From assembly GCA_014529385.2 (NCBI GenBank), contig CM043966.1, positions 97,212,087 to 97,276,086 on the forward strand: a DNA stretch of 64,000 nt, written 5' to 3'. This DNA comes from Adiantum capillus-veneris (Eukaryota > Streptophyta > Polypodiopsida > Polypodiales > Pteridaceae). The notes beneath the pieces are model-generated. The model was not told the DNA's origin, did no database searches, and saw only the letters and a list, made by a program, of their open reading frames with translations. Both the position numbers and the translations under genes were made by a program. The stretch's first letter is position 1, and each line of letters begins with the position of its first letter. This document shows positions 21,467 to 32,983 of the stretch, piece after piece.

Positions 21467-21655
21467 TCATCTTAAGCTTCCATTTTCTGAAGCTCCGCAC
21501 ATCCAAATAGGAGTGTCTTTGTTTAGCCAAGATGGAAGTTTAGTTTCACACAAAGAAACTGAATCAAACTCTTGGATGGGTGTTTTTAAGACGTCTCTAT
21601 AGGTGTGGTCTTTTAGATTGACTCTTGTTATAGATCCCACCTGCTTCAAGTACAT
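21467..21655 (-). pseudogene. Linker between protease and RT of G2-A
   Basis: A 62-codon open piece. No motif is recognised; it lies between the protease and RT, where such elements carry a variable linker. Stops bound it on both sides. Confidence 0.4.
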
Positions 21656-22102
21656 CTAGTCGTTTCCCCAATCTTGGATAAGCTGTACTTGTTGCATGAA
21701 AGGTCTTCCCAATATGATTTCATAGTTGAGTTTTTCCCCAAATTCTACTATGGCAAAAGTGTGTTGATATTCAATTCCACAGGAGTTGACTATCACTTTT
21801 TCTAGTAGCCCTAATGGTCTTTCAATGTGTTCGTCAGCCAATTGCAATTTCATTCGCGTCTGTCTAATGGCTGGCTGTCCCCAAGATTCCCATACTGCTT
21901 TAGTGGCTATGGATATGCCAGCTCCACTATCCAGTATTGCCATGGTTTCAATGTCATTATACTTCACTGGGAGGGTGGTGTTTCCTTCTTCCCCTTCATA
22001 ATATTCTCCGACCTTGTTCATAGGAACTAATCGAATCTCTTTGTATTCCGTTTCATTTTTTGAGTTTCCCAAATTCTTAGAGATTAACCCCGTTATCCCC
22101 AC
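21656..22102 (-). pseudogene. G2-A protease in the normal position
   Basis: It reads MAILDSGAGISIATKAVWES and, about 70 residues later, YEIILGRPFMQQ. These are the active site and the hydrophobic ILGRPF of a retropepsin. It lies between gag and RT as expected, so the domain at 12161-12600 is an additional one. Confidence 0.85.
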
Positions 22103-22216
22103 ACCTTTTCTAGGGTTTTCTGTAAATCATTCCATAAGTATGGCCTGAGTTTCAACAGTTCTCCCAAAGTAAGAGTGCATTGACATGATTGAATGAATGT
22201 TGTCTACTTCTAGGGT

Positions 22217-22894
22217 CTATTTGGATCTTTTGACTTGAGTGGTTTTGCAAATGATAGATTCATCTTCGTTATCTCCCAAGTAAGAGGGTAATGTTTTTAA
22301 TGTCATTGGTTTAGATATCCCTGAAGCCTCTGATCCGCAATCCCCGTATAAGGATTGTATATCCATGTTTATATCAGATGGTAGGTTATCCAACCAGACT
22401 TCCTCTATAGGAGCCGACTTTAAAGTTAGGCTCCCATCATTGATCTCCATTACCTTTTCCCATAAGTGTCCTGGCCAGTCTTTCTCTACGAATGAAATTC
22501 CTTCTAAGATATCTTCACTGTCTGGTACTATGAGCTCTGGTTCATTTGTTTCAAGGTGGGGTTCTGCCATCACATCGGATTTTGCTTTTGTTTCTTCTAC
22601 CGCAAGCTTTTCCGGTTTTGCAATACTTTCAAGCTTGGGTTTCTGTTTATCCAACATTTCCTGCGTGATTCTTACCAAATTTTGACAAGCTTTCAGCTTA
22701 GCTGCTTCCATGTCTGGAGATGGATAGTTTTTCCATTTTTTTTCCATGTTTTGGCCCGCTTTAAGTCCTGCTTGGTAGGCTTCCAAGGCGGCATTGATAG
22801 GATCAAAAATTTTATCAACCAGAATGGACCCTCCAGATTTCACGGTTGTTTCCTTGAATTCACTGGCTACCAGTTTCTTTCGACTTGTCCTGGG
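22217..22894 (-). pseudogene. G2-A spacer protein between gag and protease
   Basis: The 208-codon frame is acidic and helical (IFDPINAALEAYQAGLKAGQ, then many E, K and S). I recognise no domain. Its place between the zinc knuckles and the protease suggests a spacer or transframe region. Confidence 0.45.
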
Positions 22895-23562
22895 CTAGAA
22901 TTTTTTCTTTTTCTTCGTTTTCAACCCGTTGTTTTTTTTTCTCATCTCATGTCTTTTGCTTCTGCTCCTTTTGATTCTTTGAGAAGAAACTTTCATGTTC
23001 TCAGAATCATCAGAGGAATTGTGTTTCTTTTTCTTTGCCTGGGCTCTAGTGATTACCTTGATTGGAACAACCGGTTCGCTCTCTGATAAGCTACTAGGCA
23101 TCAATTGGACTACATTGACTATAGTTTTTCCTTTGTTCAAAGGATTCTTAGGACAATCTTCCGGAAAGTGTCCTCCCTTTTTGCAACATTGTATGCAATA
23201 GGCTTCAATTGGTTTGAGGTTTTTGTCAGGCTCTGGACATTCGTTCTTCCAATGGTCATCAGCACCACAGTTATGACAGTTTCCTGTGTTGGGCTTCATC
23301 ATGGGTCTCCGCATGGGAGGTATGACACCTTGATTAGCTACATAATACATTTGTGCGAGCTCTGATGGAGCATAAGTCATGGTGTCCTCCATTGGTGGTG
23401 GTTGTGGACTATACCAATCTCCCTCTACCATTACTGTAGATGGACTAGACTCTGCATAGGCTGTAACAGGAACTAATTCTTGTTCATCTATGACTCCTTC
23501 TGAGTGCATGTACTTTACAGGCACCACATTATGTCTTGGATAAGGAGGTTGTTGGTTTTATT
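22895..23562 (-). pseudogene. G2-A gag C-terminus with two zinc knuckles
   Basis: It holds CHNCGADDHWKNEC (C-x2-C-x4-H-x4-C) and CIQCCKKGGHFPEDC (one residue longer between C and H). A basic tail (AQAKKKKHN, RIKRSRSKRHEMRKK) follows. It is a nucleocapsid. The N-terminal capsid part is missing: at about 23562-23584 the element meets CACTA DNA, so G2-A is 5' truncated. Confidence 0.8.
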
Positions 23563-23584
23563 AAAGTAAACTAATTGTAATAGA

Positions 23585-24121
23585 TCACCTGAAAAGCGTT
23601 GTGACGGTAGTGTCACTCCATCCAAACTTTTCCTGCATGTTGAGAAGAACCAGGAGTGCTTTCAATCTAGACACACGTGCTCCATTATACCATGACGTAT
23701 CTGCTTCACTTTTCATATCATCATAGATAAGCCTTTCTGAATCCATGATCGTCTCGATCATTTCATCAATCTCGGGCTCAAACATTGCCTCATTGGGAAT
23801 GTGGTCTGCATGATTATCCCCCGAGCTGTCAGAGGCTACATCTTGTGGCCTCACATATGCTGCTTGACCAAAGCGCCTGCAAACACGTCTATTGGGTTGC
23901 AAGATTGCTACCTGTTGGCCAACTTCAGAATCCGACGAGTTATAATTGGCGACAACTCGATCTATAATAGATGGATCAAACTCGCCAAATTTGTGAACGT
24001 GTTGCAAAGAAACATGTCTTGTCCATCGCACAGCATGCTTGCATTGATTACAAGGACATAAGATCCTCGTTGAGAGATAGGTGTTTCGATTGGATGGCCC
24101 CACATCCTCGTCACTACTCAT
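23585..24121 (-). pseudogene. CACTA TNP2 transposase, N-terminal exon(s)
   Basis: The 178-codon frame carries RILCPCNQCKHAVRWTRH near residue 20 and SWYNGARVSRLKALLVLLNM followed by KFGWSDTTV at the C-terminus. These are the transposase-associated Cys motif and the start of the TNP2 core in CACTA (En/Spm) elements. It may end at a splice donor (CAG then GTGATC) at about 23587, but the next exon is missing because G2-A sequence begins. The middle TNP2 part at 44640 lies in the other orientation and belongs to another copy. Confidence 0.75.
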
Positions 24122-24188
24122 AATGAGGGTAAAAATCTTATAACCTGGACAACAAATTTAATCTTCTATTGGCATTCTTCGACTTTTA

Positions 24189-24189
<1 letters not shown>

Positions 24190-24254
<65 letters not shown>
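24190..24254. repeat. (CT)n microsatellite
   Basis: An uninterrupted CT run of about 64 bp. Confidence 0.95.
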
Positions 24255-24258
<4 letters not shown>

Positions 24259-24594
24259 TTCACAATGTAAACTACCTCACATTCTCTAGTCATGTCCAAT
24301 CTCCGCACATCTTGGTTTAGAGGTGCATGGAGATCAGAACCACCAGGTTATAATCTTGTCTTTATTGGTCAATGCCTATATTTGTGGGTACAAGAAATCT
24401 ACACACCCACTTCTACATGATAGTGCATGTAGTGGACAAAACCCCTTTGCCGCTTCACTAGCTGTAGCATTTCACAGCATCTTAACATCTTTTAAAAGTA
24501 GATCTTTGTCTGTAGCATGTAGGTACGCCATTCTTGCAATGTAGCTGATGCCTGCTCAAAGCACTTAATTCTTACTCTAGATTTGACGGGCTGT

Positions 24595-24596
<2 letters not shown>

Positions 24597-24690
<94 letters not shown>
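24597..24690. repeat. (GT)n followed by (GA)n compound microsatellite
   Basis: GT repeats to about 24653 switch directly to GA repeats. Confidence 0.95.
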
Positions 24691-24692
<2 letters not shown>

Positions 24693-24939
24693 CTTGGAAT
24701 CGTCATCTTGCATCACTAATTTCTGTGTAGGCTCAATTTGCTCTTCCATTGGCTGATCATGAAGGCTTATTGTATGGTAGCAGCAGTCGAACATGCAGGT
24801 GGAATTGCTTGTCCGCATGGACTGTTGAGGCTGTGAGGGCAAGAAATTTTCTCATGTAGGAAAACGGAGTCTTTTTCAGTGTTTTTCATATGAGCAAGTG
24901 TTTTTCATCAATGCTTACCATATGAGCGCACCTTCATTG

Positions 24940-25160
24940 ACATGCACTAAAATCTAACCTAAATCTAAAAAAAGCTACTCCATTGAACATAAATCTAGAT
25001 CTAATTTAATTTTAAACTCAAAATAAACCTAAATCTAATCTAATATAACGTAAATTTAAATCTAACGTAAATAAACCTAAATCTAATCTAACGTAAATCT
25101 AACTAAAAATAAACCTAAATCTAATCTAACGTAAGTCTACATCTAACCTAATCTTTAACG
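24940..25160. repeat. Degenerate A/T-rich minisatellite
   Basis: Variants of CTAAATCTAATCTAACGTAA repeat about six times with changing spacing of 30-45 bp. No gene is seen. Confidence 0.7.
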
Positions 25161-25590
25161 TCTCTTATGATAGTTTCCTACAACGTTAAAACTCTCTTCT
25201 TCTCGTGTGTGTGTGTGTGTGCCAATAAAAAGAGGAAAATGGTATAACCTTTCTATCACCCAAGTGTGGTAGATTGGTTATGCCATTTCCCTCTTCAATA
25301 ACAGGTCTTCAGTTCAACTCCTCGTCGGCTAGATCTTTAAGGTCTCTTGAATTAGTTTTCTACGACGTTAAATTAAACTCTCTTCTTCTCGAGTGTGTGT
25401 GTGGGTGTGTGTACACGCCAATAAAAGGAGGAAAATGGTATAACTTTCTATCACCCAAGTGTGATAGATTGGTTATGCCATTTCCCTCATGAATAGCAGT
25501 TCTTGAGTTCAACTCCTCGTCGACTAGATCTTTAAGGTCTCTTGGGATAGTTTCCTATGACGTTAAGACTCTCTTCTTCTTCTTCTTCTT
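25160..25590 (+). repeat. Tandem tRNA-like SINE, two units plus an extra tail
   Basis: Two units lie 196 bp apart (CCAATAAAA at 25222 and 25418). Each has a box-A-like TGGTAGATTGGTTATG (25267; TGATAGATTGG at 25462) and a box-B-like AGTTCAACTCC (25311, 25505) about 30 bp later, then TCTTCTTCT and a GT or TC tail. This is the layout of a tRNA-derived SINE. A third, 5'-truncated tail precedes them. Confidence 0.55.
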
Positions 25591-25595
25591 CTTCT

Positions 25596-25659
<64 letters not shown>

Positions 25660-25728
25660 CCTCTCTCAATGTGTGTTTGTGCATTCTTTGCTTATGCATG
25701 TGTGTGTGAGTTTTTTGTTTATGCATGT

Positions 25729-25763
<35 letters not shown>

Positions 25764-25769
25764 AACACA

Positions 25770-25801
<32 letters not shown>

Positions 25802-25930
25802 GAGAGAGAAAGAGGGGAAGGGAACATGAGAGTGAGGAGAGGGAAGGAGCATACCTGGCTCTCCTTCCTCTCCTCATGTGTGTGTGTGTGTGGAGAAGAA
25901 AGAGAGAGAGAGAGAGGGAGAGTGTGGCTT
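25591..25930. repeat. Mixed CT, GT and GA microsatellites
   Basis: Simple sequence only. The open frames across it are artefacts of the repeats. Confidence 0.9.
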
Positions 25931-26377
25931 ACCTTTGCTTGCTTAAGCGCGTGCCAAAAACTGAGATCTGAGTTTTTGGACGCTCTCGGTTTTTTTTTTA
26001 CCCCTGTCGACGTCTTTATAGGCATCGCTATGCGCATCGCTAAGTTACTTATAACTTAGCGGACGCTTATAGCGACGCCGTCGGTTTTCACATTTGAGCG
26101 TCGCACTACGAGCGTCGCTAATATTAAGTACCTCTTGTAGTGTCATAGCATTTTTATAGTTATTATGCCATGCATAGACTACATTGCAATGTGTATGGTT
26201 TCTCACAATATAGGTGATCGATATGTGGATTGACTAGCGTGCATTGAAAATCTCATATTGTGCATCATGGTTACTTTCATATTGAATGGTTTTTAAATTA
26301 TAATATATATTGAAAATAAGAAAAATGTTTCAAAGAGAACATTTTGTTCTTTTGTCTTCAGTTCTAATTTAAAAGCG

Positions 26378-26653
26378 ATGGAGAAAAATGTGGACACAAG
26401 TGGTACAAAGAAGCCAAAGAATAAAAAAGCTCCAGGCAAAGAGTGGGATTATGCTCAAAACATATGCGGCCGATATATGGAGTGGAAATGTAAATTTTGT
26501 CACACAACAAAATAAGGCGGTGCACCACGTATTAGGGATCATTTTGTGGGTAGCACTAAAAATAGTTGTAAGAAATGTGAACATTCTCAGGCACCTGCAG
26601 TTGCAAAGTATTTGAGAGAAGAGCTCGCCAAAAAGGGTGGCAAGAGACAGTAG
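26378..26653 (+). pseudogene. BED-type zinc finger remnant (hAT-like)
   Basis: From ATG 26378 the frame reads EWDYAQNICGRYMEWKCKFC, then a TAA, then GGAPRIRDHFVGSTKN and CKKCEHSQAPAVAKYL. The pattern WKCxxC, about 13 residues, then HFVG and Cys is that of the BED finger at the N-terminus of hAT transposases and some domesticated relatives. One in-frame TAA lies in the middle of the finger. Downstream of the TAG at 26651 a possible continuation is degenerate. Confidence 0.55.
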
Positions 26654-26686
26654 ATATATAGCTCTGTGCCTTCGAGTCAAGATTTC

Positions 26687-27848
26687 TCAGAGCCAAATAT
26701 TAACTCTGTAGATCCTGTAGTGATGCCAACTAACCTTGGAGAACAACCTGTGCAAGGAGAAAAAAAAAGAATACACGAGACATATGTATATTATAGACAT
26801 GTTTAAATCGGATAAAATGATGTGCAAGTTCAACAAGTGGACGTTGGACAGGGTTAGGGTTGTCTTTAAATTTTCTTTGAAAAATATTAACATGCCAGAA
26901 GCATTCCTTCTTTGGTCCCGCTCTTTTAACTTCATCCAACAATCTACTTTAATTCGAATAACCCTCGTAACATCTTCGTCCGGGTGGTGAAAAACTTCTT
27001 CTGGAAAATAAACTTTTCTGGCTGCACTCCAAAAATCTGCCAACATGTCAAATAGGTAGCCCAATGCATAAATGTCGCTCGCTTTTGTGTATACATCTGT
27101 GCACTGTGGATCGTATAGTTTGGGAGAAATCCATGGTCGCTTAGCAATCTTGGCATTCCCTGCTCTCTGTGCATTCAAAACTGCTTCCTCCGACTGTGTG
27201 CTTGGATGCAGATAATTATTTGCTATGCGCTTAGCTGGTGTTCTCAGCATCGTACCCCAATCAATGATGCTGATGCGGGGTTTATTGGCGCGAGTAAAGT
27301 CCAACATTATGTTGAATGGGTGCAAGTCACTATGCACTATACCGGCCAAGTGTGTAGCCGCAACGCCGTCAATTAAGGCATGACAAATTGTTGGCATCTG
27401 CTCGATCACTGCTTTGATCCGCACCGTGTCTATCTCGCTTACAGGAAGATTTTCTACAGGCAATGACCTCCAGCCATGTTGTAGCCTGTGCATGTGTCGT
27501 CTGAACAATCTGTGAGCGAACGTGACACATCATGTCGTCCACGATACCCCCATTGTAATATGGGAATATCTTGATCCAAGGAGCTTTTGTAGTAAACCCA
27601 ATGCACCTTACAATGGAGGGGTGAAGTGTTTGCATTCCTTGCTCTGTCTGAAAGTTGTCAAATTTCGCCTCACTCCCTCCCTTGTAACATTTTCCCACAT
27701 ATGTAATGTGGTCTGGAAAAAATGAGACGCCTTTGTTGGTGTACAATGTGCACACACCGAAGTAGCATACTCCAATCCTCATACCTTCTACCAAGGCTTC
27801 ATGAGGGATGCCGACAAGATGAGCGCACTTTGCATTCAAAGCAGTGTG
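26687..27848 (-). pseudogene. Protein-kinase-like pseudogene, C-terminal part
   Basis: The first frame reads TEQGMQTLHPSIVRCIGFT and IFPYYNGGIVDDMM (N-lobe and hinge). After a frameshift near 27500 the second frame gives GIVHSDLHPFNIMLDF (catalytic loop HxDLxxxN), ISIIDWGTML (DWG for DFG), SPKLYDPQ (for APE) and KASDIYALGYLFDML (the D-x-W-S-x-G region). The succession is clear for a eukaryotic protein kinase. Copia C2a splits it at 27848; the N-terminal part continues at 32984. It is inactive. Confidence 0.7.
27844..27848. repeat. Target-site duplication GTGTG of C2a (left)
   Basis: It matches 32984-32988. Confidence 0.8.
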
Positions 27849-28075
27849 TGCTACCATATACATGTGGTAGTGATGTGTGTGAACACACTAGGACCGTCGG
27901 GGCATTTTTTCCCTCTTTAAGAGGTTTTTTCCCCCGAGCATTGTATATACGCCCATCACTCTAGGGCTATCTATCTTTCCATTGCACACTAAGTAACACA
28001 CTCTCTATTGTGTGCCTTGAGCTTCCTTTGTCTTCTCCAAGCTGTGTGTGTTTCTCTGCAACCCTAATTCCAACA
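27849..28075 (+). repeat. 5' LTR of C2a
   Basis: It starts TGCTACCATATACATG (TGTTACC in the other copies) and ends CCTAATTCCAACA. Confidence 0.92.
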
Positions 28076-28077
28076 AT

Positions 28078-28089
28078 TGGTATCAGAGC
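28078..28089 (+). other. Primer-binding site of C2a
   Basis: TGGTATCAGAGC, two bases inside the LTR. Confidence 0.92.
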
Positions 28090-28401
28090 AGGTCACGTCC
28101 TCCCGGGCTTAGTCGCCAGCTGCTCCAGCACACGCCTGCTCACTTTCTCCGATTTCAGTGAGCTTTGGCGAACGTTCGCAGGTCGACAAATATTTTGTTT
28201 TGGGCTCATTTCGGCCTCCGTTTCCACTACAGGCAGTATTGCACAGGCTATTTCGTCATTTTGTGCAGAATTTCTGTCAGTGCCATTTTTTGCATAACAG
28301 GTGCCTTATAGTCTTCTACGGTTTGGGCTATATAGCACAGGTTGTTCCCGCTCCGTTTCTCCTATTTTCGGGCAGTTTTCACATCAGGTGTAGCATTTAC
28401 C

Positions 28402-29085
28402 ATGGCTGACAACAACAACACAGATGTGTTCAAGATGTTTGCTGCTGAGGATAGGTTGGATGGGGACAACTACCCTATGTGGGCTTATATGATGCAACAT
28501 GTTCTTGTGTCAAAGGGTGTCTGGAACATTGTGCAGGGCATTGATGTACGTCCTGGTTCTGAGGATGTAGGCGATGTTGAGGATGTTGCAGGTCTTGCTG
28601 CAAGGATTCCAGCTGTTAGAGTTGTTTTGCCTACGGCAGAACAAGCTCGTTGGGATGTTAAGGATGCGCAGGCTCATGCATTGATTGCGTTGTCTGTGAA
28701 GTGCAGCATTGTTCCTCACATCCGTTCAGCAAAATCTGCAAAACAGGCTTGGGATATTCTAGCAGGTCTTTATGCAAGCCGCAATGAGGCTAAAATTGCT
28801 TTGCTGCGTAAAGAGCTGGAGTCGAAGATTATGCATGAGGAAGATGATATGGACACTTTCCTTGCTAGTGTCAAGGATATCAATGAGCAGCTTATTTATG
28901 CAGGTGAAGTCATTTCAGACAGTTCCCTTGTGCAGACTGTTCTTGATGCCTTATGAGATTCCTACCAGACTTTTGCTAGTACTTGGAGACTGATGACCCA
29001 AGGAAATCCTGAAGTTGTCAAGTTTGATGCATTATGCACATTGCTGTTGCAAGAGTCACTTTCCAGAAAAAACAGGACTAGGTAG
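28402..29085 (+). pseudogene. C2a gag N-terminal part
   Basis: From ATG 28402 it reads FAAEDRLDGDNYPMWAYMMQ, a copia gag start, then SAKQAWDILAGLYASRNEAK. A TGA at 28954-28956 is private to this copy (CGA in C2b). The TAG at 29083-29085 is shared with C2b. The frame otherwise continues to the zinc knuckle. Confidence 0.85.
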
Positions 29086-29751
29086 CGTGCAGTTGAACAG
29101 GCTTTTATTGCTTCTCAAAGAAAGGGTGGTAACATTAATGCAGCCACTTCTTATGGTTCTGCTGCGAGTGGAAAAAATTATGTTCCTAATGCTTCTGCTG
29201 GCAGTACTTCGTCTGGCAATTCTGGTGATAAGGGCAAAAAGAAGATGCGTTGCCATTATTGTAAATCCAATGATCACTTGATCACGTTGTGTCCTAAGTT
29301 GAACGCCAAAGAGGCTAAGAAGAAAGAGGGTGGTTCCACTGCAAATGCTGGTTCCACTACAAATGCAGCCATTGTTGAGTCTTCTGTGAAAGGAGACTGT
29401 GTTGCTGATGTTGATGCAGAATGGGCTTTTAGCGCAGAGTGCACTTACAGTCCTGTTGTCCATGATGCATGCTTGTCAGTCGTTGCTGCAGATTCACATG
29501 TGTGGTATTTTGATAGTGGTGCTACAAAGCACATTACCTCACATCGTGAATTGTTTACCTCTCTCGAGTCTGTCCCTCATGGGAATTCAATCACTTGTGC
29601 CAACAATGCCTCTTACACAGTTCAGGGAGTTGGAAATTTTGTGCTCACTGCTGATAATGGCGGTTCCTTCACACTTGTTGATGCACTTTATGTACCTGGG
29701 ATCAAGAAGATCTCTTGTTTGTATGTGCACTTGCTAGACTTGGACTTGTAG
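29086..29751 (+). pseudogene. C2a zinc knuckle and protease
   Basis: It holds CHYCKSNDHLITLC (a CCHC knuckle) and HVWYFDSGATKHIT (protease active site), then YVPGIKKI. At about 29716 the frame changes; the correct continuation is SLFVCALARLG in another phase. The same frameshift is present in C2b. Confidence 0.85.
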
Positions 29752-30452
29752 TCAAATTTGTGGATGACAGATGTACAGTTCATGATCTCAGTTTTGGTGA
29801 TGAAATTGTTGCATTTGGGCTTCTGTGCCGTGGGCTGTATAAGCTCACTTTATATGACAAGTGTGGACAAAATTTTGCAAATGTTGTTGCAGATTCAAGG
29901 GCTATTTCAGATGCAAAACTTTGGCATGCACGTTTTGGTCATTTGAATTTTGCCAATTTGCTGCGTTTGCAAAAATCTGATATGGTTGCTTCTTTGCCAT
30001 CTCTTGAAGCACCTGTCAAACATGTTTGTGAAGGCTATATTTTGGGTAAGATGCAGCGTTCTAAGTTTCCAAAGGATGGTTCAGTTCAGGCCACATGCAG
30101 GTTGCAGCTTGTGCATAGTGATGTTTGTGGGCCCATGCAAACTCTGTCCTTGGGCAATTACCTGTATTTCGTGACTTTCATTGATGATTACTCCAGGCAT
30201 GCATGGGTATTTTCTCTTAAAGCGAATTCCGAAGTTTTTATGTGCTTCAAACAATTTCTGGCTATGGCTGAAAATGTCTCGAAATGTACTATGGGCACCC
30301 TCCATTCCGATTGAGGGGGGGAGTATATGTCTCATGAATTTAATGCATTTCTGGCTAGTCGTGGGATAAAACACCAATGTACAGTGCCTTATACACCTCA
30401 CCAAAATGATGTTGCTGAGAGGAAAAACAGGTCACTGACGGAAATGGCATGA
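29715..30452 (+). pseudogene. C2a integrase
   Basis: It reads WHARFGHLNFANLLRLQ (zinc domain), LVHSDVCGPMQTLS, FIDDYSRHAWVF, then LHSD followed by a TGA at 30312 and GGEYMSHEF, and CTVPYTPHQNDVAERKN. The D, D and E of the core are present, but the TGA beside the second D (shared with C2b) truncates it. A private TGA lies at 30450. Confidence 0.87.
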
Positions 30453-30455
30453 TGT

Positions 30456-32681
30456 ATGGTCAAAAGTCAAGCTTTGCCGCATTCTTTTTGGCTTGAGGCC
30501 ATTATGTGTGCCACTTATGTACTAAACAGGTGTCCTACAAAAGCTTTGCAGTCTATTACTCCATATGAAGCATGGCATGATAGAAAGCCTTTTATTGAGC
30601 ACATGCGTGTTTTTGGCTGTTTGGCATATGCTTTGGTGCCACAAGTGCAACGCAGAAAATTGGATGATAAGGCTGTCAAATGTATTTTTGTTGGTTATAG
30701 TGCTGAAAGCAAAGGTTACAGGTTGTATCATCCACAAACAAAACGTATTCTGGTTTCTCGGGATGTAGTGTTTGTGGAAGATTCTATTCAGCCCTTGTTG
30801 TCATGTATTAGAGACAGTAATGTAAGCTCACAGGACATTTATGACACTTTGTTGCCTCTTTTCAGTGGTGGAAATACGAATGTAAGTTCCAATGAGGCAA
30901 ATGTACAGCCTATGGGGGTTTCTGAAAATGTTTTAGATCAGCATATTACTGATGCAGATGTACATGATGTACTTGATGAGGAAAGGGCTGAAAATGGGCA
31001 AGCTAGAGGTATGCCAAAATGGCTGGTGCACACTTTGCGTGACAGTAAATTGGATGCACTTTTGTCTAGTCGTACTCGTTCAGGCTCTCGCCATGCATCT
31101 TATTGTTATGATTTGGCTGTGTCTAGTTTACATGATGTTGAGGAGCCTCTGTCTTTTGATGAAGCACAGAATTCAGAAAATTGGATGGCTGCCATGCAAT
31201 CAGAATATGATGCACTTATAGAAAATGACACATGGACTTTATGTGATTTGCCTCCTGGCAAAAAGGCCATTGGTACGAAGTGGGTTTACAAGTTGAAACG
31301 CAATTCGAATGGTGAGATTGATCGCCATAAGGCTCGACTTGTTGCAAAGGGTTATGCACAGAAAAAAGGCATAGATTATGAAGAGACTTTTGCTCCCACT
31401 TGTCGTATGACTATCGTGCGTTTTCTATGTGCATTGGCAGCTCATTTTGGTTGGGATGTACATCAATCAGACATTGTTACTGCTTTAAATAATGGTGACA
31501 TATTTGAGGAAGTTTATGTAACGCAGCCTCACGGTTTTGTCATAAAAGGACAAGAGGACAAAGTGTACAAATGTAACAAGGCTTTGTATGGGTTGAAGCA
31601 ATCTCCTCGTGCTTGGTATGAGAAAGCTGACACTCATTTGGTCAAACAAGGCTTTCGTAACATTCCTATAGAAAGCACATTGTATGTAAAGCGTGAGGGT
31701 GATGTATTTCTCATCATGGTGCTTTATGTTGATGATTTGCTGATCACTGGACCAAATGAGAGACATATTGCTGAATTTAAGGCTGATTTGAATGCTACTT
31801 TCAAGATGAATGATTTGGGGCTGTTGCATCATTATTTGGGCATACAGTTTAAGCAGTGTGATGGTGGTATTGCCTTGTGTCAGAAAAGTTACATAGAGAC
31901 ATTGCTATGTAAGTTTGGACTTGAGGATTGCAAACCTATTGCCACTCCCATGGAAACAGGTTTGAAGTTGAGTCTACATGATGCTGGCGATCCTGCTGAT
32001 GTCACTCTTTACCAAACTGCTGTTGGCTGCCTCATTTATGTATGCAACACGAGGCTGGATATTCAGCTTGCAGTCTCACAGGTCTACAGATTTATGCATA
32101 GCCCAGGGTCTAAGCATTGGCAGGCTGTCAAGAGGATTTTCCGCTACCTTAGTGGCACTTTACATCTTGTCTTGTTTTATCCCAAGGGGGGATCATTGCC
32201 GCCAGACTTACATGCTTTTTTGGACTCAGATTGGGCTGGTTGTTTTGACACGCGAGTGTCCACAAGTGGTTTTTGTTTCATGCTTGGCAGTTCATGTATA
32301 TCATGGTTGAGCAAGAAGAAACCTACTGTGGCCACTTCGAGTTGTGAGGCTGAGTAGAGGGCAGTCTTCACAGCTACGGTTAAGTGTGTATGGCTTAGTC
32401 GCCTTATGGCTGATTTGGGTGTTGGACAGGACACTGCCAACACTATCTACACTGACAGTCAAAGCGCATTGGCATCTGCGAGGAACCCAGTTTTTCATGC
32501 TTGCACAAAGCACATTGATTGGCATTACCACTATGTCAGGGAGAGGCTCTCAGCAGGAGAGAGCAGCTTGGCTTATGTGCCAACACAGGACAACCTTGCA
32601 GATCTTTTCACAAAGGCATTGTCTCGTGAGAAGCTTGAAGCTTTCCACAAAGCTTTGGGCTTACTCCCCTTTGTGGACTGA
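30456..32681 (+). pseudogene. C2a RT and RNase H
   Basis: The 633-codon frame has KWVYKLKRNSNGEIDRHKAR, DYEETFAPTCRMT, LMVLYVDDLLITGP-type palm residues (near 31730), DLGLLHHYLGIQFKQ, FLDSDWAGCFDTRVSTSGFC and TSSCEAE, then a TAG at 32355. The rest (RNPVFHACTKHIDWHYHYVR, then DLFTKAL) continues in the frame ending at 32681. At the motif TAFLNGD the copy reads TALNNGD. Confidence 0.88.
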
Positions 32682-32744
32682 TCATGTCCTCAGGGCATGG
32701 CACTTCCCTTTACTCATGTGCCAGCTCTCATTCACCGCATCAGT

Positions 32745-32756
32745 CCAGGGGGGATT
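32745..32756 (+). other. Polypurine tract of C2a
   Basis: CCAGGGGGGATT lies directly before the 3' LTR. Confidence 0.75.
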
Positions 32757-32983
32757 TGTTACCATATACATGTGGTAGTGATCTGTGTGAACACACTAGG
32801 ACCGTTGGGGCATTTTTTCCCTCTTTAGGAGGTTTTTTCCCCCGAGCATTGTATATACGCCCATCACTCTAGGGCTATCTATCTTTCCATTGTACACTAA
32901 GTAACACACTCTCTATTGTGTGCCTTGAGATTCCTTCATCTTCTCCAAGCTGTGTGTGTTTCTCTGCAACCCTAATTCCAACA
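32757..32983 (+). repeat. 3' LTR of C2a
   Basis: It is 227 bp, TGTTACCATATACATG to CCTAATTCCAACA. Confidence 0.93.

Larger units (their letters stand above)
1..23562 (-). mobile_element. G2-A: Tat-like Ty3/gypsy element, 5' truncated, host of G1 and C1
   Basis: After removing G1 and C1 the minus strand reads gag, protease, RT, RNase H, two integrase zinc domains, integrase core, second protease-like domain, basic tail, non-coding region with palindromes, extra ORF. It has no LTR in the window: the 5' side is replaced by CACTA DNA and the 3' side is off the edge. It matches G2-B over its last 2.5 kb. Confidence 0.75.
23585..26142 (-). mobile_element. CACTA (En/Spm) element, 5' end
   Basis: The plus strand ends in CCTCTTGTAGTG at 26131-26142, which on the minus strand is CACTACAAGAGG, the CACTA terminal repeat. 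Just inside are several copies of AGCGTCGCT-like subterminal repeats in both orientations (26020-26120). TNP2 coding follows in the same orientation. No partner terminal repeat is found, so the element is truncated at about 23584. Confidence 0.75.
27849..32983 (+). mobile_element. C2a: Ty1/copia element in the kinase pseudogene
   Basis: It is full length with two 227-bp LTRs, target duplication GTGTG and a tRNA-Met primer site. The LTRs differ at about eight positions by eye. Coding lesions: TGA 28954, TAG 29083, a frameshift near 29716, TGA 30312, TGA 30450 and TAG 32355. Three of these (29083, 29716, 30312) are shared with C2b. Confidence 0.93.

Noticed and set aside
24940-25160. Interstitial telomere repeat
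   Set aside because: ACCTAAAT variants look a little like CCCTAAA, but the unit is longer than 7 bp and irregular.
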